Shown piece after piece: positions 1 to 10,122 of a DNA stretch of 25,162 nucleotides; position 1 is the stretch's first letter; each line of letters begins with the position of its first letter. The translations under genes and the position numbers were made by a program. The DNA comes from Chara braunii (taxonomy: Eukaryota; Streptophyta; Charophyceae; Charales; Characeae): assembly GCA_003427395.1 (NCBI GenBank), contig BFEA01000178.1:2149642-2174803 (forward strand). Direction: 5' to 3'. The notes under the pieces were generated by a model. It was not told the DNA's origin, ran no database searches, and saw only the letters and a program-made list of their open reading frames with translations.

Positions 1-229
1 TTTCTCTGTTTCTATTTTTTGTTACGCAATAGAAAACAACAATGCCTCCAAAACAAATATGGGCGTGTAGGGTTTTTTTAGCCCTACACGCCCATCTATA
101 TATATATTTTTTATGCGTTAGAAAAAAAAATAAAAATCCTGCACCAAACTCGGCTGGTCAGTCGTGGCCGAACCTGGCCGATTCGGCCTTAGGCCGATTT
201 CCCCCCCCCCCGGCCGTGGCCAGGCGTGC
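1..229. other. AT-rich non-coding DNA next to truncated Ty3 element
   Basis: No gene is visible. The stretch holds a perfect hairpin (59-95), an AT-rich segment, GGCCG-rich words around 165-195 including an odd-centred palindrome of GGCCGA and TCGGCC, and a run of 11 C at 201-211. The RT homology of the neighbouring Ty3 element stops at about 230, so this is either the sequence the element was truncated into or a later insertion. The segments either side of the hairpin (about 12-36 and 103-127) are imperfect direct repeats of the form TATTTTTT..GCG/GCA..TAGAAAA. Confidence 0.4.
59..95. repeat. Perfect 14-bp inverted repeat (hairpin)
   Basis: The left arm ATGGGCGTGTAGGG (59-72) is exactly the reverse complement of the right arm (82-95), with a 9-nt T-rich loop. 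It sits between two imperfect direct repeats. It could be the tip of a foldback or MITE element, or a transcribed hairpin. No function can be assigned. Confidence 0.75.
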
Positions 230-234
230 AACAT

Positions 235-1050
235 AGTTGTACGATAGTCGCAAATTTTTTGATACATCGACGATAGTACGAGGCCAGTCCCAAAAAGGCC
301 CGGACTTGTGTCAGCGTTGTTGGCGTGGGGGCCTCCCGTACGGCCGCGACCTTCCTCCAATCCGGTCGGAACCCACCCCGGGTCACCACATACCCTAGGA
401 ACAAAATCTCCGAAATAAAAAACTCACTCTTCTTCGCCGCGATCTTGAAGCCAGCATTCTGCAACGCCCAGAGCATCCACTCGATATGCTGTTCATGCCC
501 GTGGAATGATTCCGAATAGACCAAGATGTCATCAATATACACAATAATGCAAAAGTTGATCATACCTTGAGTCAGCTTGGTCTTGTTGACGAAATTTTGA
601 AACGTGACGTTCATCGCTCTCTGGAAAGTGGCAAGTGTATTACAAATTCCCATTGGATAACAGACCCTACTGCCAGGTGCCTTCGAGTAGCACAAAGTTG
701 AAGGCCGTCTTCGGACGATCCTCTTCCTTGACCAAAATGTGGTGAAATCCGTGACGGATATCAAACTTGCTGAAATAATTTGCACACCTAATCGCATCCA
801 ATAGATTATCAATCCGGGGAAGGGGGTACACATCTTTAATCGTGATCTCATTCAATTTCCTGTAATTAATGCAAATGCGAATCGATCCGTTTTCTTTCGG
901 GACTAAAACCACACGGAATGACCACGGTCCGATCGCTGGTTCAATCCACGCGTTAGCCTCAAATTCTCTGATTCTTTGTAGTGCTATTTTTCGTTCCGCA
1001 AAAGAATATCGGTATGGTTATCAATCGATTGGCGAGTGCATTCCGGTCTG
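235..1050 (-). pseudogene. Ty3/gypsy reverse transcriptase, frameshifted and truncated
   Basis: The RT begins around 1020 with a segment of the form ERKIALQRI..WIEPAIGPW and continues with VVLVPKENGSIRICINYRKLN, a standard Ty3 RT N-terminus. FSKFDIRHGFHHI carries the first catalytic Asp. The frame then shifts at about 670-720, and the second frame carries ATFQRAMN, the catalytic box YIDDILVYS (YIDD at 528-539) and the connection motif FLGLASYYRR near 265. Homology fades at about 235, before RNase H. Both Asp residues of YIDD are kept, so inactivity comes from the frameshift and truncation. Another break lies at about 1050, where the upstream protease-RT linker frame ends in stops. Confidence 0.85.
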
Positions 1051-2656
1051 AATTTCATGTTGAATTACTAGAGCCAATCCGATGCCCGTATCTGTTACGC
1101 TAATCGCCCCTTGATATTCGGTCAAAATATCCGCAATCAATCAATGAACCTCATGGGGTACGTACTGCGGCACATGCAGCTCGTACGGCTGCTTGTGTAG
1201 GGTAACCGCCACGTGTTTCATGTTTACTTTGTTGCTATTCTCCACAGGGGGAGCATAAATAAAGGAGTTGTCAGACGACAAGAAGAACAAGGTGGCGACC
1301 ATCTGAGTGTCTTCTTCCCGGATGGCCATGTGATCTTCCGGGGTCACACCATCGCTGATGTCCTCCCACCAAACGGGTTTCTCGGCGATCTTGATTCTGA
1401 GCTCATATGGCGTAGGGTCGTTGCGCTCAGGGGGTTCCAAAACTTCGCTTTCAGTCCCCAGGCGCAGTAATCGCACCTCCTTTCCTTCAGATAGTAAGGA
1501 GCGAGGTAGCCCCGTAATGTCGCAAAATGACTTTTTCTCTCGATATCTCGAAAAAAGTGGGGTGGTGGCTTTGTATAGGGTCCGACGAGGTTCCATATCA
1601 TTGATCATCCGAGATACTTGTACGAGTGGTTCCCCGAAGATTAGAGCGCGAATCCGCTGTAGGTTCTTTTCCGTAAGGACAACATTTTCGTCTTTTTCTG
1701 CTGAATGGGATAGCGGATCAACCGGTGCATCATATAATGGATTACGGAATTGAAATCATTGTCACTATCGGAGGAGCTGTTAGGCAGCTCGAGTTCTTTT
1801 TCTTTTTAATCGTTTTCGGGGATCGGTTCTTCCGATGTGATCACCCGAAGGGATCCTTTGATTTTGGGAAAGGGTTTTGGCGGCAACGTGGTCCGAAGAG
1901 TTAATCGCATCGGGATGACGTACGACTTTCCATCCGTATTTCGTAGGATAACCGATCGCCTCTCGAAATCCAGGTTAGCTCGCATTTGAAGGACATCATA
2001 GGTGTTCACATCCAATACTACGACATCTCCCAAGGCGTGAACTTTTCCTAATCGAAAAGTGGCATTTGTCATTCTCCCTACCGCTTTAATTTTTTCTTCG
2101 CCCGCTGATACGAGATGGTCACCTTCAGATAATGTGATTCGATCTTTCTTTCTCTCAGCCCCCTCAACAACCCTTAACGAGATAGCCAACACTACAGCTC
2201 CCGAATCGAGGACGACATTGTACGGATTTCCCCAAACCTCGATATCGCATTCTGTGGATTTCCACAGAATGGCTTTGATCTGTAGAATATGATCATTTTT
2301 TTGCATTACTCCTAGCCGTATTAGCTCCGAAGTGCTTGGAGTGTTTGGCTTGTCTTCAAGAGCGGGGGTCTTCCCTTTTTGAGTTGCTAACTTGGTGAGT
2401 GCAAACCGTTTCCTATTTGCCTTGCAATGTTGCAATATGCGGTCGTTGGCTTGTTCCGATACAGACAACAAGTGCCCGATGGGCAACGGAATCCGGTGAT
2501 CCAGGGCTCGGACGATGTCAGGACATCGATCTCCCAAGTGACGAAGGTAGGACCGCCCCACTCCATCTCCCTTGAGGACGGACTCCATTCACCTACTTCT
2601 CTTTGCTCATCCTCGGGCCGGATGATTCCGATCATCCTCAAACCCGGATAACCCAA
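1051..2656 (-). pseudogene. Ty3/gypsy aspartic protease and protease-RT linker, disrupted
   Basis: The minus-strand frame from 2588 to 1806 contains NVVLDSGAVVLAIS with the aspartic-protease triad D-S-G at about 2199-2207, followed by beta-strand-like sequence (EVWGNPYN before it, LGDVVVLDVNTYDV after it), as expected for a retropepsin domain. A second frame (1608-1141) holds the charged linker leading to RT; its in-frame TGA at 1141-1143 is followed by recognisable element sequence in the same frame (LIADILTEYQG). A related frame at 2656-2387 overlaps the start of the protease frame, marking a further frameshift. The product would cleave the element's Gag-Pol polyprotein; this copy cannot. 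Confidence 0.7.
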
Positions 2657-2803
2657 GGCGATGTATTGATCAAGCGGGATAAGTTATGCCACTTCCTCGC
2701 AAGGGGCCACAACGCTTCCACCATTTTCTCTCTCTTCAAGCATCGTACCTACTCTTCCTGGGCCGCTGGCCACAGGTGCGGCAGGCATTGGGGCAATCCC
2801 GAT

Positions 2804-3843
2804 TCATGCTTGCGCAGGTCGGTGTGGGCAGTCCCGGGATGTGTGGCCCGGTTGGTGACACGTATAACAAACGTTCAGGTTCGCCGCCGCTCCGTCCATG
2901 GGTTGAGTGGCGGCGATTCCTGGTGGCACCAGCGCGGCCTTGACGGTAATGGCTCGCATTGATCTTATTAGCGATTCCATCCTGGCGTTGTGCTCGCGCT
3001 GCTCCTTTTTGCTCTCCTGTATCAGGTCAACTAAAGTTATAGTTAACTCCAATATCGCATTTGATTCATTTGTCCTAGTTGGGCTTTCGGAAGGGAGAGG
3101 AGGGGCAGGAGTAGCGATGACAGGGATAGGCATTCATGTGATCGTACCTGGAGTTGACCTTTTAGGTACAATTTTCTCCAGATAGGTAACATGTCCAGAT
3201 ACGAATCCCATATTCTCGAATTTGTTCTGAAGTGCGGCTAGCTCAGCCTTCGCTCGGGCTAGGTCTGAAAGTCCCCCTCTCGGGGATACTCTTCACCTTC
3301 CAGGAAGCTAGCGGCGAACTTCCGTTCCATCTCCTCGGGGGCTGCGATGATTCGTTGCAGTGTATGGTTGATCAGGGAGAACTGCTTTCTCAGCTTCGCC
3401 CTTATAGTCCTACTGCGAAGTCCGTCAATGAATAGATCTCCCCCTACTTGCTCCCCTCGCTCAGTTTTGACGAACATCCTATAGAATCGGTTACGATATT
3501 CGTTAACGGATTCGAGTGGTTTTTTGACTCGGTCCTTCATTATGAAGAGAGCCTGGTCCGGGTGTATATAATCAAAACGGCTTAGAAATTCCTGCTCGAA
3601 AGTCGGGAGATCTACCCAAACGTAAGTGTTGAACCAGTGGTGCGCATCTCCTCCTAATCTAGCGGGAATGTTAATTCGAGCCTCATCATTGTCATACCGT
3701 TGCGCGCGGAGCGTGGCCAACCATGCCCCCGCAAGATGATGCGCAAGATAAAAAAGGTAGAGGTCAGGCTAGGCCACAGGCATCCGAGCTCGCGGAGCCG
3801 GTGCCTGATTGGTCTGATTCGGGTTTTGCTGATTGGCATTCAT
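2804..3843 (-). pseudogene. Ty3/gypsy gag with CCHC zinc knuckle, disrupted
   Basis: The best start is the ATG at 3841-3843, 146 nt after the primer site, opening with MNANQQNPNQTNQ. An in-frame TAG follows after 24 codons; the same frame then runs on through the retrotransposon-gag core (GGDAHHWF, FEQEFLSRFDY, VNEYRNRFYRM) to about 3259. A frameshift and an in-frame TGA just before 3133 separate this from the C-terminal part, which has a charged coiled-coil-like stretch (LIQESKKEQREHNARMESLI) and the nucleocapsid zinc knuckle CYTCHQPGHTSRDC (C-X2-C-X4-H-X4-C). Gag would form the virus-like particle and bind element RNA. The multiple breaks make it a pseudogene. Confidence 0.8.
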
Positions 3844-3988
3844 ATTGACCGCCTCTCAGGCGGCCGATCTACTCCTAGTTACTATATGATCGCGTCGCGG
3901 CGCTTTCCGCGGTCTGGGCCGTCCCCTGTTCGCCAAGTCGCTCTATGCTAGCTACCTTATTGTCAGTCCTGCGAGCTTGCCACCTGTC

Positions 3989-4001
3989 GGCTCCGATACC
4001 A
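3989..4001 (-). other. Primer-binding site for initiator tRNA-Met
   Basis: On the minus strand this reads TGGTATCGGAGCC. The usual plant Ty3 site, complementary to the 3' end of initiator tRNA-Met, is TGGTATCAGAGC, so there is one mismatch. Its position 146 nt upstream of the gag ATG is right for minus-strand cDNA priming, and it marks the inner edge of the 5' LTR at about 4002. Confidence 0.8.
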
Positions 4002-4955
4002 ACCTCACGCCAAGCGCGACTTCGTGATCGAAGTGGGATGGGGGCCCGGAAGTGCGAAAGAGGGGTGTGCCAAGGATTTTAGGAAATTGTAGTGGAGTCC
4101 CGGGTCGGAACTGGGATCTCCTGTGGCCAGTTCAAGGGTGATTGAGCAAGAGGGTAGTCCTGAGTTGCATCGGTAGCTTAGGCTTCGGGACATAAGGCTA
4201 CAGTTGGTGTGAGTATCGGCGTCTTAGTCGGTCTCCGATCTGATGGACCTTCGGGACGCTATGAGTGTCTCGCTGGCTGATTAGCCATCGGCGTTTCACG
4301 TAGTAGACTTTGGTGTCTGACGAGGTTGGTCTCAGTCGGAGACTATGCGATCGCTGGTCCGCCTCGGTTCGGGTCTGGCGGACGAATCCCGCTGTGCGGT
4401 AAATACGGTCTTGCTGGCACTCCGAGCACGGGGTCCACGACCAGTAGGGGTCGATCGCGCACCAGGGGACCGCTGTTAGACAGTGAAAGGGAATGACGAT
4501 GCGGTGGCGAGGATAATTGGTTTCGATGATGGCGATTCCTGGTTCGGCGATGACGTGTCATGTGTGAGAGTGGGGAAATCGGGGTGGGAGGGGAATCGCA
4601 TTTAAGGCCCGTTCAATATCTGATTCGCATACTCATTCCGTTCCCTTGTAGAAAGGGAACTCGGGGAGATGGACCGGGATCGCGCGGCTTAATAGGCATG
4701 CTCCCGTTCCCAACATTCCAGGAATCTTTGATGCCTCAGACTCTCGCGGTCCGTGACGTAGAAAAAAAAATCAATGTCCATAGACTCCGTACCGAAAAAA
4801 AGAGGTTGACTTCATCATAGGCCCTCGGGGGCGAGTCCAGTGGACGAGCGTGGAAGTCGCGTCTTAGGGATCGTACTTACACGCGGGTGCGCGAGACTCG
4901 CTTCCCGTTGATGGGTCGTTTCAGGTGCCCCCGTGGTTCCCCAAAGGTTCGTCAT
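4002..4955 (-). repeat. Probable 5' LTR region of the Ty3 element (outer edge uncertain)
   Basis: This stretch lies immediately outside the primer-binding site, where the 5' LTR must be, and holds no credible coding sequence. The inner edge does not end in the usual CA, and the partner LTR is absent, so the outer edge cannot be set. The value 4955 is only one possible TG start on the minus strand (TGACGAACC). Confidence 0.35.
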
Positions 4956-5128
4956 GCAACTACCAGATCAAAAAGAAAGACAACTTTCGGGCATAACATA
5001 AGGCAATCTCTTTGCAAGCCAGCCATTCATGCATCGATAAGTTGCGAAGGGTTCATCACCTAGCCAATCCATTCAGAGCAATGAAAAAGATTGATTAGTT
5101 TCCTAGCCTCGCAAATTCCTTCCAGAGT

Positions 5129-5188
5129 ATTGCGCAACTCTTCGGTGATCAGGTTTTTATTGCGCAACTCTTCAGTGATCAGGTTTTT
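5129..5188. repeat. 30-bp tandem duplication
   Basis: Two adjacent 30-bp units (5129-5158, 5159-5188) begin ATTGCGCAACTCTTC and end AGGTTTTT. They differ at one base (G versus A). Confidence 0.9.
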
Positions 5189-5468
5189 TGTGAGATCGAG
5201 GAACATTCATTTATCGGACCCTTACTCATTCATGCAAAGACAACGTGCATCCCCATTTGTCAGACACACTCTCCAAGATTGACACTCTTATCCATCAAAC
5301 TGGGCATTCAACCCACACATGTCAACAAGGAAGGAGAAGGGAGAGTAGAGTTGCACACCAAGCGACACCATCGCAACAAAATCGGAGACAAGAAAGATGG
5401 TTTTTGCCTGATACCAAAATTTTACACAAGGAAAAGAAAAAAAAAAGGCATGATCCCACACTCGTTTG

Positions 5469-5471
<3 letters not shown>

Positions 5472-5537
<66 letters not shown>
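5472..5537. repeat. (CT)33 microsatellite
   Basis: An uninterrupted 66-bp CT dinucleotide run. It creates false long frames of Ser-Leu or Arg-Glu repeats on both strands. Confidence 0.95.
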
Positions 5538-5540
<3 letters not shown>

Positions 5541-6614
5541 CCACGTCACCTCCGATGCGGACAGTCCGTTGTCTCGCACCAACACCGAGTCGTCACCCCG
5601 CTGAGTCCACGCACGCACGCCAGGTTCGCCCGTGCGCCACAGTCCGTCGTGGCCCTCACGTCAACCCCGCTTACTTGGCACCAGCCCGTCGGATCGCCTG
5701 ACTCACTTCTACTCACCTTCCAACTTGCTCGTTAGTCGATCCTCACTGACCATGCTAACCTTCCAAATCCTGAGAGAGCGAATCAGTCGCGCTTGCGAAA
5801 TTTATAGCATGTGCGCTCGCGCGAGAAACCCGGGATCATACCCAAGACAAAAGGAAGGAGGAAAGAAGGGAGGCCTACGTTCTGCATGGCAAGGCCGTGG
5901 CGTGGGGGTCATTGCCACTCTCCACGCATCGATCTGGGCATGAAACACGTCGACCTATCCAAACGAGGGAAGATGCATGCACAGCAGGAAAGAAGAAGGC
6001 GAGAAGAAAGGCGAGTGAGTCAAGAAGAGAGAGATACAGTTACAGTTGCACCCGCCAAAAGATACAGTTACACGCAAGATTAAGGGTGCAACTTAGTCAG
6101 AGCTCTGCTCCCTCCGCGGCAAGGTGCGCGCTAATCAAGAAGCGTAGCGTAGTAAAATTTCAAGATTCCTAAATATTAAAATCCAAATTGCAGAGGAAAT
6201 TCCGACGAAGCAAAAAGTTCCGAAAAACAAAAAGGATTTAACAATTCTAAGAGCCCACAGGGGCTCGACATCAGTTGAAAGAAAATTTCGAAAAAGAAGA
6301 CGACATTCCCGTGCATTCGTCGCGCCAAAATTCCCATTCCCCTTAGCCCTAGAAAAACAAGAAAGAAGCTATGGAAACAGTTATTTCTCGCGCTCGCTAA
6401 GGTGCGGTATCCTAACTGCCTACGCGGGACTTTTCCCGATATTGGCCCGACAAAATCGAAAAAGAAGCGAGGACATCCATGCAACTTGCCCAACCGACCC
6501 ACCCCCACGTACTTCACCCTACTAACCCGTCCCGTTCCCCAAAAGCAGCTTCGCGCAGAAAGTCGTGTGATTACAGAAAATTGTTCGTCACAAACCATCA
6601 TCTCCGAAGAAAAT

Positions 6615-7120
6615 TCAAACTGCTTGTAAGCTTAGCCAATCCGCCTGAAGGCGGGATAGATCTGGATGTGCAACCACTATAACGAAATAACCACCAAGTG
6701 CTACCGTCCCTGAAGCTAGACGACAAGGGACGATACCCACAAAATATGCTTTCAAGAGATCACTGACCCTTTCCTTATCCGCATCCAACGGTGGGGAGAA
6801 GATAGTGGGCGGTTGACCAGACTCGACAGCAGTCGAGGCCGCCGCCGCCATTGCTCAGGTGAACAACGTCAATCAAAGTAAACTGACTATTCTTAGACAT
6901 ATCCTAATCAACTTCAATAATGGCCCAATCGGGCAAAGAAGAGATATCAAATTTAGTTGGCCCAATAGTTAAGACATGAGAAGATATAACTTCGATGGAA
7001 GAACTCGCCAGACCTAAAGGATCAGCCCCAGGGCACGTCTATTCCAAAAGGAGATTAACAGCAAAAGCACGAACACCAGTGATGCGGTCGACCCCCAAGT
7101 CACCCGCCGCACTACCATGT
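6615..7120 (-). pseudogene. Possible decayed coding stretch, unrecognised
   Basis: On the minus strand one frame from about 7120 to 6850 reads as fairly protein-like sequence (GVDRITGVRAFAVNLLLE, then LASSSIEVISSHVLTIGPTK, then FDISSLPDWAIIEVD), broken only by in-frame TAG codons. It shifts into an ATG-started 78-codon frame (6851-6615: MAAAASTAVESGQPP through LGGYFVIVVAHPDL). I do not recognise the family. It could be a remnant of a transposable-element protein or chance. The evidence is only the protein-like composition and the spacing of the stops. Confidence 0.2.
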
Positions 7121-7339
7121 TCAATGGGTCAGGGGGGACAACCTTGAAGTGTGATCTTCCTCTTCCCAGCTACCCACAGCGTGACCATGATAGCCCACAA
7201 AGGTAAGCCAGGGCGTTACCTCGAAATTACCGAGAAAGAAAAGTGTGACGTACCAGCTTCTGAGCCTGCGCCATCTTTCGGACCCCTCCTCTCTCTTTTT
7301 CTTTTCAAATTTTGCTCGGGCCAACAAGGTCCCTCTCGC

Positions 7340-7355
7340 TTTTTTTTTTTTTTTT
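7340..7355. repeat. T16 tract
   Basis: A run of 16 T. On the minus strand this would be a poly-A tail with its body at higher coordinates, but no retroelement body is recognisable at 7356-7700, so a simple tract is equally likely. Confidence 0.6.
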
Positions 7356-7440
7356 AAGATGCCTTGCTGAGGCCCGTGTTTTCAGTCTCATTGATTCTTG
7401 AAATTCCATTTTCATAATTTGGGAAATGCATGGGAATTAC

Positions 7441-7460
7441 GCGCGCTTTATTAAGCGCGC
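7441..7460. repeat. GC-rich 8-bp palindrome
   Basis: GCGCGCTT, a TATT spacer, then AAGCGCGC: a perfect 8-bp inverted repeat in otherwise AT-rich DNA. Alternating purine-pyrimidine GCGCGC arms could also adopt Z-form. No function is known. Confidence 0.7.
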
Positions 7461-8898
7461 TAGGAATTTGGTCCGACAGTTAGAAATTCCGAAATGAACG
7501 GAACCCGAAGTGTTTTTTTTGTGCGTGAATGTTCTCGACCACGCCGCAAAATCTCTGGGAATTTGGTGGGAATATAAATGGATGTAGGACTGTCTTTTTC
7601 CCGCGCCTACTTTACGAGCGGATATGGCAATTTCAATTTTTGAATTAGCATAGGACTTAGGAATCTGTAAATGTTTTGGTGCCTCTTTTTGCATTTATGA
7701 TCGGCACCATGCAAGCGAGCTTCCCCCTTTCTGCTCCCATCGCCATCTTCGACGCTCCTTCCTCGCCCGCATTCACTCTCCCTCTGTAACCGTTTTTTCC
7801 TATCTCTCTCTCTGCCTCTCTCCTTGCGCGTCTTTTCTCTTTCTTGATCATCTAAATCTTGGATCCAATTCGCGCTATCTTGCGCCCCCTTCTTCCTCCC
7901 ACCTTAAGTCCAACACCGAAGGACCTAGTCAGTCCTCTCTTCACCCCGTTTAGCCAAGGAGAAGCGTCGTGTAAGAGAAAGTTCCTATTACGCGACGACT
8001 CTGATTGGCTACGATCGGACTCAAAAGGATCAACATGGCTTTCGACGAGCGATTATCCCCAAATCCTCCCTCACCCTTCCTTGCCCCAATCTTCGTCCTC
8101 CCTCGTATCCACATCCTTTCTCGCAACTATAAATTATGCAAGCACGCCTGCAAATCTCTCTCTCAACTCGTCTGCCAGCTTCCGGGAAGTAGTGGCTAGA
8201 TGGTACGTGTGGAGTGCGAGTCGAAAAGTCCCGACGGGCTGACTGTAGTCTGGCCGGCGGTGTGCCTAATCGCCACGACGGACTGTGAGATCCGGGCAAG
8301 CCGTGCAGAAACTAAGTCGGCGGGGTGACGATCGCAGTGGTGGAAAGTGGCACGTGAAGGCTCGGACCGTCAGTGCATGCACGGGGATAGTAATCAGAGT
8401 TGAATGGATGAATGGCCCGGGGCCATAGTTGAACTTCATGGTAGACGCGCCTCCTTATCTCGAATCTATTCCTTGGAGTGAGTTCAGTTCGACGACAGTT
8501 AAGTCGAAAACTCTTTTTCATCATCGGATCCTGGTGGAACTTTCATCTACCTTGTCTGCTCCGCGTCTTTTCCTCCCTACCTCCTCTCATTTCCTCCATG
8601 ACATGAACGGTTATGGAGGCTTGCCGAATAATTGCGCACGAGGGATGATATGGTTGTTTTGGCTGACGCTTAATTAGTCACGGGGATAACGGGGTAGGGG
8701 TGCAAAGCACACGGAGAACTGGGTGATATGTGGCTGCCATTTTCGCACCTTTTTTGATGAATGTCTGGGGGAAATGAATGAGAATGCTTGAATGATGTCA
8801 TGATGAGACAAATGCCTGGTGGACTTGTCTCTGAATAGATCGTAGGATCGTTGTGATTGACATTTGGGATGCATGATAGATAGGATTTCGCTATTGCC
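7461..8898. other. Non-coding or unrecognised DNA, pyrimidine-rich 7715-7850
   Basis: There is a TATAAA-like word near 7574 (GGAATATAAATGG) and a strongly pyrimidine-rich leader-like stretch at 7715-7850. An open frame from 7859 to 8242 starts with TTG, not ATG, and shows no domain, so I do not call it. This could be the promoter and 5' exon region of a gene ending in the 8899-9432 frame, but no splice pair could be supported. Confidence 0.25.
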
Positions 8899-9432
8899 AT
8901 GTGGACCGATTGTCCCAAGCCGACTGGGCGCCGGCCTNCCGCATCCCCGCCACGCCCCTTTCCGTATAATGAGAAGAGGACACTCGTATGCGAGTGGGAC
9001 GTACGAGAAACCATCGCTAAAATCGGCAGAAGATACTACTTCCCTCCTGAAACTCGATGCTCTGGATATGTCGGTGCTGGTTTTGTTATTGTGGACACAC
9101 ACTTTCCGCCTTATTCGTTGCTATTGCCGTTCAATGAGCTAATCGTCATCCCGTGGTCGGCAGTAGCGCCCCATTGGCCTAACACTTTGTGCAACGATTA
9201 TCGCCGCTTCGAGCGTTACCAATCGAAGGGCTTTCACTACCGAGTACTAGAGGAAGATGAGCGTAAGGAAAGAGGCACTCGGTTAAGGCCTTCCACGTCA
9301 GATTCAAAGTTGTGTAATGAGCGGCGTCAGGACTTGACCTGGAAACGGGATACGAAGTACGTGCCCTCCCCCTTCCATGCGAAACGTAAAGCGACGGCTC
9401 GATGGGAAGTTCAACGATACTTTTTGGATTGA
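8899..9432 (+). CDS. Unrecognised 177-codon ORF
   Basis: This open frame starts with ATG (MWTDCPKPTGRR) and runs to a TGA, with one ambiguous base at 8938. The middle is protein-like: TLVCEWDVRETIAKIGRRYY, then GYVGAGFVIVDTHFPPYSLL, then LIVIPWSAVAPHWPNTLCND, then a charged stretch rich in Arg, Lys and Glu. There is no signal peptide, no clear membrane segment and no metal-binding motif. I do not recognise a family. It has no obvious partner gene, and no coding frame joins it upstream with a clear splice site. It may be an exon of a host gene, a transposon gene fragment, or a chance frame. Confidence 0.25.
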   Translation: MWTDCPKPTGRRPXASPPRPFPYNEKRTLVCEWDVRETIAKIGRRYYFPPETRCSGYVGAGFVIVDTHFPPYSLLLPFNELIVIPWSAVAPHWPNTLCNDYRRFERYQSKGFHYRVLEEDERKERGTRLRPSTSDSKLCNERRQDLTWKRDTKYVPSPFHAKRKATARWEVQRYFLD

Positions 9433-9751
9433 ATTTCCCCACGTCGTGAGTCTCGTGCGCGCCTTCTTCTCCCTCAAAACCCGCGCAGTGACGGGCTCCC
9501 CCCCCCTCTTACTAAGTCGGACCGACACAGGGGATTTCGGTTCTGTCCGTGTCCCCGCACTCAATCTTCCAAAAATCCTTGGCACACTCCATCTTGCTGC
9601 CTTTCCGGGGCCCGTTCCGCAATTTTAAACACTCCGAACGGAAGACAGCACAGGGCGTGAGGTTGAGCGTCACAAGAGCGTGAAACCCTAGTGACAGAGG
9701 GGAACGAAGTTGGTGGCTATGTGTGGACCCGCACCGTTTCTGGTGAAGGGC

Positions 9752-9851
9752 CCTCCCGCTAGTGCCTTTTCAAACAGAACGCCAGACTGCAATGTGTTAG
9801 CCCTCCCACTAGTGCCTCCTTAAAACGTTTGTGGGACCGCAATGTGTTAGC
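9752..9851. repeat. 50-bp imperfect tandem repeat, two units
   Basis: Unit 1 (9752-9801) and unit 2 (9802-9851) both begin CCCTCCC(G/A)CTAGTGCC and end GCAATGTGTTAG. The middle third is diverged. Confidence 0.85.
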
Positions 9852-9957
9852 GCAGCCGAGTTCCTATTCTTGTTCTTGTGCAAAAAGGGTGACCACGTCG
9901 GGAGGACATGCGTTCGTGTCCAACATTTTCAGGAAAGTCGCTCGGTCCTGGAGAACA

Positions 9958-9995
9958 CAGCGGAGGGAATTTCAGAGACGATTTGAAGAGTACAG
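9958..9995. repeat. Direct repeat copy 1 flanking the MITE cluster
   Basis: Contains TTCAGAGACGATTTGAAGAG followed by TACAG. It matches 11424-11458 with two substitutions and a 3-nt gap. The two copies are about 1.46 kb apart in direct orientation, with three MITE-like elements between them. Confidence 0.75.
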
Positions 9996-10122
9996 AGGCC
10001 AGAGGGTCTCACTTGCAACCCTCTAAAGTAGGTGCTGCCAGCGAGTGACCGTCACCAACCGGACGTAAGAACTCCATCTGAACTTCATCTGACGTACAGT
10101 GGAAGCTCCTGCACAAATGTTA

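Larger units (their letters stand above)
230..4001 (-). mobile_element. Decayed, 3'-truncated Ty3/gypsy LTR retrotransposon (gag-PR-RT)
   Basis: Read on the minus strand, the order is primer-binding site (3989-4001), about 145 nt of leader, gag (from 3843), CCHC zinc knuckle (about 2810-2850), aspartic protease motif (about 2199-2207) and reverse transcriptase (about 1020 down to 235). Protease-RT order with no integrase in between is what Ty3/gypsy elements show; copia elements place integrase before RT. RNase H, integrase and the 3' LTR are missing: homology stops just after the RT connection motif FLGLASYYRR. At least three in-frame stops and several frameshifts show it cannot make its proteins. 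The truncation is inside the window, so it is a real feature of the locus unless the assembly is wrong. Confidence 0.85.
4956..6614. other. Intergenic DNA with microsatellite, no supported gene
   Basis: It contains the 30-bp tandem duplication (5129-5188) and the CT microsatellite (5472-5537). A purine-rich stretch lies at about 5840-6060, where the word GATACAGTTACA occurs twice near 6034 and 6060. Open frames here are either encoded by the microsatellite or lack any recognisable domain, so none is called as a gene. Confidence 0.4.
9433..10122. other. Intergenic DNA between the orphan ORF and the MITE cluster
   Basis: No gene is supported. It holds the 50-bp imperfect tandem repeat (9752-9851) and the first copy of a 35-bp direct repeat (9958-9995) that recurs at 11424-11458 beyond the MITE cluster. 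Confidence 0.4.

Noticed and set aside
938-947. B-box-like GGTTCAATCC
   Set aside because: It lies in the RT coding sequence of the Ty3 element and encodes part of the IEPAIGPW motif on the other strand.
5245-5735. Overlapping frames encoding long Ser-Leu or Arg-Glu repeats
   Set aside because: They are created by the CT microsatellite, which is open in several frames on both strands.
6176-6601. 141-codon minus-strand frame rich in Phe
   Set aside because: No domain, biased composition from an A-rich plus strand, and no supporting context.
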